Assembly: GCA_050485645.1 (NCBI GenBank)
Contig: JBJHBT010000054.1
Coordinates: forward strand, 1-14,925
Reading direction: 5' to 3'
Source: JBJHBP01 sp050485645
GTDB lineage: Bacteria > Pseudomonadota > Gammaproteobacteria > Steroidobacterales > Rariloculaceae
Length of the DNA stretch: 14,925 bases
The notes beneath the pieces were generated by a model. It was not told the origin of the DNA. It saw only the letters and a list, made by a program, of their open reading frames with translations, and made no database searches. This document shows positions 6,099 through 13,800 of this stretch, one piece after another; positions within the stretch are counted from its first letter, which is position 1; each line of letters opens with the position of its first letter. Both the position numbers and the translations under genes were made by a program.

Positions 6099-7469
6099 TC
6101 AGGCATCCTCGACTTCAGCATCGGCGTCTTCACCCGCCGGGCAGCAGCGATACTCCTGACTCTTCTCCAGCAGCTCTATGCGTCGCTCCAGCAGCCTGTT
6201 TTCCAGTGCCTTGCGCTGAAGATCCAGGTCGATGGACTTTTTCAGCGCGGGCTCGCATACGCTGCAGTCATCCAGGCATCCCTTGACGACGATCGCCTGC
6301 GTCGGAAGGCAGGTGGTTCTTTCGAACGACAACTCCGTCTGAAGGCGGGGCGAGATATCACCGCCGACCTTGTCGAGCACGCCGGCCCTGACAAGCGATT
6401 CGTCGACCCGCTGCAGCGCTTCTGCGCGTGCCTCGGCGCTGATCGGCTCGCGTGCTGCCGCAACGGAGTTGACTCGCAGCGGAGCCGCCACCAGCCCGGC
6501 GGTGCTGAATCGACCCGCGCCGGTGCTGCCGGCATTCGTGATCAGGTTTGCGCGCCTCGCCTCCACACTGGTGCGCGCGGTGGTTTCGACTTCCAGCCGG
6601 TTCGCGTTGGTCGCAAGTACGCCGCCGGGCAGCACCGCCACACCGGCAGCAGGGCGCAGCGGCCGGGTTTCAACGGTTGTGTCGCCTGCCGGGTCCTTGA
6701 CCCGACGCTGTATGGATCGGATACGGAAGCGGATGGTCTGGCTCTTGACGAGCTGGTAGGCGAAGTACGTCACTGCATGGCACTGGTTTCTGTTCTCCAG
6801 CGTGCGGGTTGAACTCTCGTACGTGTTCTCCGACTCGCCTTCGGCATGACTGCGACTCTGCACTTCGCCGATCGCGACCGAGTTCGCCGCGCGCGTGCCA
6901 TGAACGCTGCGCTCGTGAGACGTTTCGGCGTGGCGCCTGAGTTCGCGCATGAAATCGAAGCTGCTCTCGGCGGAGAATTCGCCCTGCACGCGCGCATTCG
7001 GGCGGCCGAAGATCGCGCTGGCCCAGTTGGAAACACTGCCCTCTGTTTCGAACTCGCTTTCGCTCTGACTGTTGCCGGAAGCCTGCTCGCTGACCGTGAG
7101 ATCGGACATGAAACGATCCATTGCGGACATGTAATACGTTTCTTCCGACGCCTGCTCGTGGCGATAGCTGACCTCCGATTCGCTGTCATAGGTGAAGCGA
7201 TTGTTGCGGCTGGAGGTGAACAGCCTCACCTTCTCCCCGGGCAGCAGCGTTGTCGAGTAGACCACGTCGCCCAGCGACAGCGGTCCAGGACAGCGCTCGA
7301 ACTCGGCGACGACGGTGATCTCCACCGGCAGATCCGTCACGCGGTTCTCGAGCCTGTAGGTAAACAGCAGGCGGTCGCAGCAGGGCTCCCTGGAAACCTC
7401 CGGGCAGCAGGAAATCCCGTTGATGCTGATCAGTTCATTGTGGTCCATCGCAGTCTCCTTGTGTTTCAT
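6099..7469 (-). CDS. Unrecognised 456-residue protein with terminal cysteine clusters
   Basis: I do not recognise a named family. There is no signal peptide or membrane segment, so it is probably cytosolic or exported by a non-Sec route. Cysteines cluster at the ends: CC at 21-22 and 30-31, C60, then C387, C398-x3-C402-x2-C405 and CC at 442-443; C230 lies alone between. Residues 63-127 ('GDVVYSTTLLPGEKVRLFT', then 'RFTYDSESEVSYRHEQASEETYYMSAM') look like a conserved core. Residues 128-225 are Ser/Glu-rich and low in hydrophobics. Residues 226-258 ('NRNQCHAVTYFAYQLVKSQ') form a second hydrophobic core. Residues 408-440 are a charged coiled-coil-like helix, and the tail is acidic. Two start codons with identical Shine-Dalgarno sequences exist, at 7469 and 7448 (449 residues). 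It lies 164 bases downstream of the diguanylate cyclase gene on the same strand. Metal binding or disulfides are possible but unproven. Confidence 0.8.
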   Translation of the reverse strand: MKHKETAMDHNELISINGISCCPEVSREPCCDRLLFTYRLENRVTDLPVEITVVAEFERCPGPLSLGDVVYSTTLLPGEKVRLFTSSRNNRFTYDSESEVSYRHEQASEETYYMSAMDRFMSDLTVSEQASGNSQSESEFETEGSVSNWASAIFGRPNARVQGEFSAESSFDFMRELRRHAETSHERSVHGTRAANSVAIGEVQSRSHAEGESENTYESSTRTLENRNQCHAVTYFAYQLVKSQTIRFRIRSIQRRVKDPAGDTTVETRPLRPAAGVAVLPGGVLATNANRLEVETTARTSVEARRANLITNAGSTGAGRFSTAGLVAAPLRVNSVAAAREPISAEARAEALQRVDESLVRAGVLDKVGGDISPRLQTELSFERTTCLPTQAIVVKGCLDDCSVCEPALKKSIDLDLQRKALENRLLERRIELLEKSQEYRCCPAGEDADAEVEDA

Positions 7470-7481
7470 CGCAGTCTCCTT
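7446..7481 (-). repeat. Tandem duplication of Shine-Dalgarno plus start codon
   Basis: A perfect 15-bp unit, AAGGAGACTGCGATG on the minus strand, occurs at 7446-7460 and 7467-7481, offset by 21 bases and in the same reading frame. Each copy gives GGAG six bases before an ATG, so the 456-residue gene has two equivalent initiation sites. Seen directly in the sequence. Confidence 0.85.
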
Positions 7482-7514
7482 TGGTGTGTATTGGTGGTGT
7501 GTATTTGGTGTGTA
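7482..7514 (-). repeat. Three copies of TACACACCA in the leader
   Basis: The 9-mer TACACACCA (minus strand) occurs at 7482-7490, 7495-7503 and 7506-7514, immediately upstream of the duplicated Shine-Dalgarno units. The resulting mRNA leader would be CA-rich and little structured. It could be slippage-derived, or a site for repeated binding of a protein or small RNA. Confidence 0.7.
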
Positions 7515-7633
7515 CCCCGGTGCGGGCTGGTATTCGGCTGTGAATCCCGGAACAGGTGAAATCCGGGTCGGGGCTGCGCGGCCTCCGCGCGCCGCGGAAA
7601 GGCCCCGATTCGTCGATCAGCCGCTTCGATCAG

Positions 7634-8872
7634 CTACGCGATTGCAGCCAGGTCACGACGACCCGCTGCAGCGGGTCGATCCGGGGCGGACCGATGCCGG
7701 ACTGATTGGCTCGGTGTGCGACGGTCCGCGGGAACCCGACCGTCATCGCTGGCAATCTCGATTCTGTTGCGACCGGACATTTTCGCGGCATAGCAGGCCT
7801 GATCGGCCGCCGACAGAACGTAGCGCGCTCCGTGCATGGCGCCGACACCTGAAGCGATGCCGATGCTCGCGGTGACGCGCAGCACGGTACTGCCGGTTTC
7901 CAGCCGCAATCCGGCTATGCGTCTGAGAATCGCTGCGGCGACGCGTTCCGCCTCCTGCTCCGTACACTGACTCATCAGCACCGCGAACTCGTCACCACCG
8001 ATACGCGCGCCGATGTCGGTCCTGCGCATTTCCTCGCGGACGATACAGCCAACTTCGCGGAGCACCCGATCGCCCGCCTCATGACCGGCCGTATCGTTGA
8101 CGTCCTTGAAGCAATCCAGATCAATGATCACGACGGCAAAGAAGCTGCCGAAGGCCGATTCCATCACCTGCAGGCGGCGATGGAACTCGGCATGGTTCAC
8201 GAGTCCAACCAGCGCATCATGCGTGGCGTGGTGATACAGCACCTGTTGCATGGGGCGATCCGCATCCAGCACACGTTTCGACACCAGCGCAATGGCCAGC
8301 AACGCGCCGAGCACCAGCAACAAGAGGCTGCCCATGGCCACGGAAGGTGCTGATGGGGAAGTCAGCACCGTCAGCACCATGGGCAGCAACGCGGGGGCCG
8401 CGACCGTTGCAATCGCCACACGCCGGAGCGCGAACACGGGAAGCCACAGCGCGCACACGACGACGAGCACGCTGGCGAGAAGAATCTGGTGGGCAACGGA
8501 ATTCTCGGGAAACAGCGCCATGCCCACGGCACCCCAGAACAAACCGGTTGCCAGCGAGCCGAAGACGAACCACCTCTGGACGGTTCGCCCGACGCGCTGC
8601 GCCGAAGGTTCATTCTGCTCGGCAGCCAGCGCGCGCCACATCAGCAGCTGGACACCCACCAGCAGCAGGCCGATCACGAGCCAGAACTTCAGCGTCTGGA
8701 CCGGTGTCACCGACCACAGACCGAATCCGATCGCCATGCACGCGACCAAGGTACTGACCGGCACGAACGGTGCGAACGCGATCACACCGCGTGCGACGCG
8801 CATCCGTAACAGGCCTTCATGGTCGTCGATGGAGAGCTGGTCGATCGCAGGCTGGCTCGAGTTCATAGTCAT
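7634..8872 (-). CDS. Membrane-bound GGDEF diguanylate cyclase
   Basis: 412 residues. It makes cyclic di-GMP from two GTP at the inner-membrane face. The N-terminal half holds about six hydrophobic helices (roughly 29-50, 62-80, 101-121, 127-148, 152-171, 178-198), forming an uncharacterised membrane sensor. The GGDEF domain spans about 212-375: 'FAVVIIDLDCFKDVND' (246-260), the active-site 'RIGGDEFAVL' with GGDEF at 292-296, and 'VTASIGIA' (333-340). R283-x-x-D286 sits five residues before GGDEF, so the product-inhibition I-site is intact. The usual 'LTGLxNR' is 'LVGLVNH', a mild deviation. After the domain comes an Arg/Ala/Pro-rich tail (about 378-412), low in complexity. The ATG at 8872 has AAGGGA seven bases upstream; a second ATG two codons later is possible. 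No terminator with a T-tract separates it from the 456-residue gene, so some read-through is likely. Confidence 0.94.
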   Translation of the reverse strand: MTMNSSQPAIDQLSIDDHEGLLRMRVARGVIAFAPFVPVSTLVACMAIGFGLWSVTPVQTLKFWLVIGLLLVGVQLLMWRALAAEQNEPSAQRVGRTVQRWFVFGSLATGLFWGAVGMALFPENSVAHQILLASVLVVVCALWLPVFALRRVAIATVAAPALLPMVLTVLTSPSAPSVAMGSLLLLVLGALLAIALVSKRVLDADRPMQQVLYHHATHDALVGLVNHAEFHRRLQVMESAFGSFFAVVIIDLDCFKDVNDTAGHEAGDRVLREVGCIVREEMRRTDIGARIGGDEFAVLMSQCTEQEAERVAAAILRRIAGLRLETGSTVLRVTASIGIASGVGAMHGARYVLSAADQACYAAKMSGRNRIEIASDDGRVPADRRTPSQSVRHRSAPDRPAAAGRRDLAAIA

Positions 8873-9195
8873 CGGTTGTTCCCTTGATATTTCATGCCGA
8901 GCGTTGTGCGGCGCACCAAGTGCTTGCCGAACCGGTTCCCGAATCTCGGGCCCCTATCGAACTAGTGCCGCCTGGCGTTGATTGATCTCACTGCCGGCAA
9001 AAAAAATCTGCCGGCGAGGGTTTCTGCCTGATGGTTGTTGCGCGAAGGCGGTGGCTTGAAGGGAGTGCGTGACGGGCGCGGTCCCTGGCCCTTCACGGCC
9101 GGCGCGATGCGGTGCCGCGCTGTGTGCCGCGCTGTGTGCCGCGGCAGGCGGCGCTGGGTGGATGCCCGGGCCAGGGGGCGACGCCGCCCCGTCAC
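8873..9195. other. Gene-free region between anti-sigma-like gene and GGDEF gene
   Basis: About 320 bases with no credible coding sequence. It holds the leader of the diguanylate cyclase gene, a GCCGGC / A8 / GCCGGC element (about 8993-9015), a 12-bp tandem repeat (9112-9143), and a small hairpin GGGGCG-ACGC-CGCCCC (9175-9190) just past the stop of the anti-sigma-like gene. That hairpin lacks a T-tract, so it is a poor terminator call. I could not identify a promoter with a confident -35/-10 pair. Confidence 0.5.
9112..9143. repeat. 12-bp tandem repeat, 2.7 copies
   Basis: GTGCCGCGCTGT occurs at 9112-9123 and 9124-9135 with no mismatch, followed by a partial GTGCCGCG (9136-9143). It lies in a non-coding stretch downstream of the anti-sigma-like gene. 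It is most simply read as a replication-slippage microsatellite. Confidence 0.8.
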
Positions 9196-9885
9196 TCAGC
9201 GTTCGATGATGATGCGCAGCGGCGTCGATGTGATGGCATCGGCGGCGCGGTCCGCGGGCCAGTCCCGCATCCGGCCGCCGATCAGCAGTTCGTAGTCACC
9301 CGGGCGCAGCACGCTGCCGGGCATGCCGACCGCCAGGCGGTCGTCATCGGTGAACGCGAGGTCCTGGAACTCCCGCACCGCCTCGCGCGTATCGGCGTGG
9401 AGACGCACGAGCGTCGCGATGTACTCGTCGTAATCGCTGAAGCCGGCATCGACGAGCAGCACCGTCCATTCCTCGGCACCGGGCTGCGCCAGTTCGTTGA
9501 AACCGTCGCCACGCACCGTCACCAGCGGGTGCAGGCGAGTGACCGCCGGCTGTGGGCTGTGGACCAGCTGCTCCCGCAGCCCGCGATTCTCGAGATAGAG
9601 CGTCCCCGTGGCCAGTACGGCCACGGCCAGCAGCACGGAGGCCGCGGCGGCGTAGCGCGCCGATGACGGTATCGACTGCCAGAACGGCCGGCGTCGCGCC
9701 GGCGCAGCCGGGACGGCACCGTGCCGTCGCAATCCCTGCCGCAGCTTCTCTGCAACCAGGAGCTCGTCCAGCAGATCGGCGTCGGCCAGATACGCTTCCT
9801 CGAACAAGCGCTCCTCATCGGGCGTCAGCCGGCCCTGAAGATAGCGCTCAACCAGCTGGTGATTGTCGGTTTCCTGTCTGTCCAT
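9196..9885 (-). CDS. Single-TM anti-sigma-factor-like protein lacking the zinc-binding cysteines
   Basis: 229 residues. Residues 8-55 ('NHQLVERYLQGRLTPDEERLFEEAYLADADLLDEL') have the helical pattern of zinc-finger anti-sigma N-termini (zf-HC2 type), but the protein contains no cysteine at all, so zinc cannot be held in the usual way. One membrane helix spans about 79-97 ('AAAASVLLAVAVLATGTLY'), preceded by Arg-rich sequence, which predicts N-terminus in the cytosol. Residues 115-229 would be a periplasmic beta-rich domain ('EEWTVLLVDAGFSDYDEY', 'GDYELLIGGRM'). It begins 33 bases after the ECF sigma gene on the same strand, the standard sigma/anti-sigma order. Its start codon lacks a strong Shine-Dalgarno sequence. 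The anti-sigma role is inferred from order and topology. Confidence 0.82.
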   Translation of the reverse strand: MDRQETDNHQLVERYLQGRLTPDEERLFEEAYLADADLLDELLVAEKLRQGLRRHGAVPAAPARRRPFWQSIPSSARYAAAASVLLAVAVLATGTLYLENRGLREQLVHSPQPAVTRLHPLVTVRGDGFNELAQPGAEEWTVLLVDAGFSDYDEYIATLVRLHADTREAVREFQDLAFTDDDRLAVGMPGSVLRPGDYELLIGGRMRDWPADRAADAITSTPLRIIIER

Positions 9886-9918
9886 ACCTATACCAGTGCC
9901 GCATCCGGGCCATTTCTC

Positions 9919-10560
9919 TCAGCCGACACGATGGCCGCCGGCCGGATCCGTCGCCAGACCGAGCTGACCGTGCCGGTCGGCCCGCAGAACCAGTTCCCGG
10001 AACCGTTGCCTGGCCCGAAACAGCACGCGATGAAAGTGGGCATCGTCCACACCCAGGCTGCGACAGATAGACGCCTTGTCTTCGTCATGGAGATAGACCC
10101 GGGTGAGAATCTCGCGATCGCGCGGTGTCGGCAACTCGGCGAGCAGATCACGGACCGCGCGCTGCACATCGATTTCGGCCACATCATCGAATGGGCCGCC
10201 GCGGGAATCGGCCGCCACGTCGATTGCATCCGAATCCGCGGTCGTGGCGCGCCGCGCATCCTTGCGCCGCAGCGCGATCAGCAGGTTCAGACCGACGCCA
10301 CGCAAATAGGCCGCAAGCCGCTCGGGCTCATCCAGGCTCGATGCGCGCAGCTTTTCGATCGCGATACGAAACGTCTCCTGACGCAGGTCCTGCGCAAGCT
10401 CCGGATCGCCGCAGCGCCGTTGCAACAGATACAGCAGCCCGCGACCATACCGCTGCACCAGTTCCTGTTCGGCCGCACGTTCACCGCGACCGATTCGCTT
10501 CACCAGCTCCGCGGCGATTCGCGATTCGGCATCGGTTGTTACTGACTCCACCAAACGCAT
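9919..10560 (-). CDS. ECF-type RNA polymerase sigma factor
   Basis: 213 residues, usual for extracytoplasmic-function sigma factors. Region 2 covers about 25-100: 'AEQELVQRYGRGLLYLLQRRCGDPELAQDLRQETF' includes the D-x-x-Q-E-x-F core-binding pattern, followed by the -10-reading helix to 'LRGVGLNLLIALRRK'. A variable linker (101-130) precedes region 4 (about 131-190): 'AVRDLLAELPTPRDREILTRVYLHDED', then helix-turn-helix 'ASICRSLGVDDAHFHRVLFRARQRFREL'. There is a 23-residue tail after region 4. The ATG at 10560 has AGGGG four bases upstream. It is the first gene of a two-gene operon with the anti-sigma-like protein and is divergent from the TPR-CHAT gene (259-base gap). The regulon is unknown; control of its neighbours is a reasonable guess. 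Confidence 0.92.
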   Translation of the reverse strand: MRLVESVTTDAESRIAAELVKRIGRGERAAEQELVQRYGRGLLYLLQRRCGDPELAQDLRQETFRIAIEKLRASSLDEPERLAAYLRGVGLNLLIALRRKDARRATTADSDAIDVAADSRGGPFDDVAEIDVQRAVRDLLAELPTPRDREILTRVYLHDEDKASICRSLGVDDAHFHRVLFRARQRFRELVLRADRHGQLGLATDPAGGHRVG

Positions 10561-10819
10561 GCAACCCCTGTCGATTCTCTGACCGCGAAGGCCCGGTGTG
10601 CACAGCGTTCGTCACCGGCATCGACCGGACGCGGAACGTGGTAATCCATCGGGCGGGGCATTGTAGCGCGGCGGGTCCCGCAGTTTGCGGCGGGTTCCGA
10701 CTTATGCGATTCTCCGGCCACCCTTCGTGACGAACCGGGCGCATTCCACCTGATGCTGCGCAGAGTACTACGGAACAGAGGCAGCTCGATTCCGGTCATC
10801 TCCTGACGGGCGATACGGC
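10561..10819. promoter_or_regulatory. Divergent control region between sigma factor and TPR-CHAT genes
   Basis: This 259-base gap must contain promoters for both directions. On the minus strand a TACAAT -10-like hexamer (10660-10665) lies about 100 bases upstream of the sigma gene, without a good -35. GGAAC occurs on the minus strand at 10694-10698 and on the plus strand at 10633-10637 and 10772-10776; only the last has a GTC at suitable spacing. A short dyad CCGCA-GTT-TGCGG lies near 10679-10691. No coding sequence is supported here. Confidence 0.5.
10772..10798 (+). promoter_or_regulatory. Candidate ECF-type promoter of the TPR-CHAT gene
   Basis: GGAAC (10772-10776) and GTCA (10795-10798) are separated by 18 bases, close to the GGAAC/GTC layout recognised by many RpoE-like ECF sigma factors, where the gap is usually about 16-17. 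Transcription would start close to 10805, leaving a very short leader before the ATG at 10820. The match is short and could be chance. Confidence 0.3.
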
Positions 10820-13800
10820 ATGCGCGGCATCAAGAAACTCGCGGTTCGGAAAAAGGCGCTCGTCCTCCTGTGGGCGCTGCTGGCCGTGCCCGCGGTGCTG
10901 CTGACTGAGACCATCGACTCCTCCGATGCTCGCCAGGCAAACCCGCTGTCGGTGGGGCAGCTCACCAGCGTGTCGCATCGCGCCACCGACCGCCACGCGT
11001 ACAGCATCGAAGTCACAGGCGGCGGAACCTATCTGATCAACGTCGTTCAGCAGGATCTGGACCTGGTCGTCACCGTCTACCCGCCTGATGGTGAACGCAC
11101 GTCATACAACGCTCCCCTGCTGCGTGACGAGCGCGAGTCTGTACTGATCGAACCGGCGGCCAGCGGCGCCTACCGGATCGTTCTACACTCGGATGAGCAC
11201 ACGGGCACCACGGGGGGCCACGGTATTGTCGTCATCCGACTCGAGGATGCGGATCAGGCCGAGGTCGATGCCTGGCGCTGGATGACACAGGCCGCCGCCG
11301 CGAACTTCGAGGGTGGCGAGGAAAACTGGCGGCAGGCGGTAGCCGCCTACGAGCAGGCGGCGCACCGGTGGCGGGAACTGGGCAAAGACCGGGAACTGGC
11401 GCAAACCCTGTACAGCATCGCCGCGCTCCATTCCTACCAGCTGGCGGAATGGGATCACGCAGCCGACGTCGCCGCTTCAGCCTCCGCTCTGTACGCCACC
11501 ATCGAACAGCCGGCGCTGGCCGCGAACGCCGACCACCTGCGTGCCGCGGCACTGATCGAAGTCGCACACACCGCGCGATCTGAAAGCGGAACATCGGACG
11601 CCCGGACACATTTCGATGAAGCGCGTCGCCTGCTGGAGCAGGCCAGAGCCACCCATACAGCCATGGACAACCGCTACGAACTGGCGCTGGTCATCAACAA
11701 CATCGGCCTGCTGCACTACTATCTGGGCGCATTCGACGATGCCAGCACCGCGTGGCAGGACGCTATCGGGCTGTTTCGCGATCTGGAGGAATGGGAGGCG
11801 GAGCTGGTACCGCTTTCCAACGCAGCCGTCATCGATGCCGAACAGGGCTCGCTGGCCACGGCACGGGAACGACTGGAGCGCGTCGCGGAACTGTGGCCGG
11901 ATGGCAAGCGGCCCGCCTACCTCGCCAACGCGCTGCACAATCTGGCCGTCGTTTCCCGCCTGCTTGGTGATCTGGACGAGGCGCTGCGGATACACTCCAC
12001 CGCACTCACACTGCACCGTCAGGAAGACAACGCAACGGGTGAAGGCCGGTCGCTGCTCGGCATCGGACAGGCCTACCATGGCATGGGTCGTCACGATCTG
12101 GCCACCGACTACCTGCAGCAGGCACTGACTGTCGTACAGCAGGTCAACGATGGCCGTGGACACCACGCCGTTGTGCGCACGCTGGGCAACGTCGCCTTCC
12201 TGCAGGGCGACTACCAGGCGGCGCTGGACCATCACCGGGCCGCCGAGGATCTGGCCACATCACCGCTGGACCTTGCCCATCTGCACGTATTGCAGGCCAG
12301 GAATCTCACGCTTCTGGGTCGTCATGACGAAGCCACGGCACTGGCCGATCAGGCGCGCGAATCGGCCACGACACTGGGCGCACGGCAACTCGAGGCCGAC
12401 GCATGGCGTGAACTGGGCCGGGCGCGGGCCGGGCGCGGTGAGGCGGAAGCCGCGGCACGGGATCTTCAACAGGCGCTTTCGATCTACCGCGCCCTCGGAC
12501 TGCAATCCGGTGAGGCGGACGCACTGCATGCGCTGGCATTGACCGCCAAGGCGCGCGGCGACCTGCGCACGGCGGTTCGCCATGGCGAGGCGGCACTGGA
12601 GCGCAGCGAGAGTCTTCGCGGACAGATCGCCGATCCGGAACTGCGCGCGTTTCACGCCGCGCTGCGCCGCAACTACTACCACACGCAGATCGATCTGCTG
12701 ATGGCGCTGCACGACGCTTCCGACGACGGCGGGCGCTATCTGCATGAAGCGTTCGCGGTCAGTGAACGCGCACGTTCCCGACTGCTGCTGGACATGCTGA
12801 CCGAAGCCGCCGTCGACGTTTACCGCGGCGCGGATCCGGAATCCGATGCCCGGCGTCGTGTGCTGCATGAGTCGCTTGCCGACCTGAGGGCACAGCGGGA
12901 CCGCATCCTGCAGCGACCTGAGGCGCACACGGCCGGCGACCCGCTGGATGACATACTCGCCAACCTCGCGGCTATTGAGAACGAACTGAATCTTATAGAG
13001 ACCCGCCTGCGGCGCACATTGCCCGAACGCACCGGCGCGATCGCCACCGAAACGCTGTCGGCAGCGGAAATCCAGGCGCTGATGGGTCCGGACGACACCC
13101 TGCTGCAGTACGCTCTTGGCTCGGAACGCAGCCATGTGTGGGTGCTGACGCACGACAGTCTCCACGCCATCGAGCTGCCGCCGCGAGAAGTCATCGACTC
13201 CGTCGCGCGGGAGGCATTCGCTTATCTGAGCCGCCCCGATCAGGGGCGACCGGCAGCGGCGCCTCCGGAGCAGCTTCAGCGGCTGTCGGACCTGGTACTG
13301 GCACCCATCCAGTCGCAGGTCACCGGCCGGCGGATGATCGTGGCGCCGGACGGAGCCCTGCAGTACATACCGTTCGGTGCGTTGCCGGTGCAGAGCGGCG
13401 CCTCCGCCTGGCTTCAGCGGCAGGAGATCGTACAGGTGCCTTCGATGTCGGCGCTGGTGATGCGACGGCATGAGACGGACAGCGCGCCATCGCGTGTGCT
13501 TGCCGCTTTCGGCGACCCGGTGTTGCAGGCCGGCGACCCGCGATTCGCGGGGTCATCACCGTCGGCGACCCGGTCGGATGATGAACCCAACGGTTCGCCG
13601 CCGGGGCTGCCGCTCGCCAGGCTGCCCTATACCGGGCACGAAGTGCAGGCGATCGCCGAACTCGTTGCAGAGGACGCGCGTCTCGTTGCCACCGGCTTCG
13701 CAGCCAATCGCGACGCCCTGATCAACACCGACCTGTCCGATTACCGGTATGTGCATTTCGCAACCCACGGACTGGTGGATACGCGATACCCTGCGCTGTC

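Noticed and set aside
5946..6812. 288-residue open frame on the plus strand
   Set aside because: It lies opposite the 456-residue minus-strand gene, is cysteine- and arginine-scattered without domain signal, and starts in AT-rich intergenic DNA. The minus-strand frame has good ribosome-binding sites and coherent sequence.
7568..7608. GC-rich hairpin after the diguanylate cyclase gene as terminator
   Set aside because: The 7-bp outer stem TCGGGGC/GCCCCGA is followed by no T-run, so termination is not supported.
9112..9143. 12-bp tandem repeat as a CRISPR-like or iteron array
   Set aside because: Fewer than three copies, no spacers, and no replication or cas genes; a slippage repeat explains it.
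9175..9190. GGGGCG-ACGC-CGCCCC as terminator of the sigma operon
   Set aside because: Good small stem, but no T-tract follows on the minus strand.
12260..13471. 403-residue open frame on the minus strand
   Set aside because: Antisense to the TPR-CHAT gene. Its composition (many Arg, Gln and His) is that of a high-GC shadow frame, and it has no recognisable domain.
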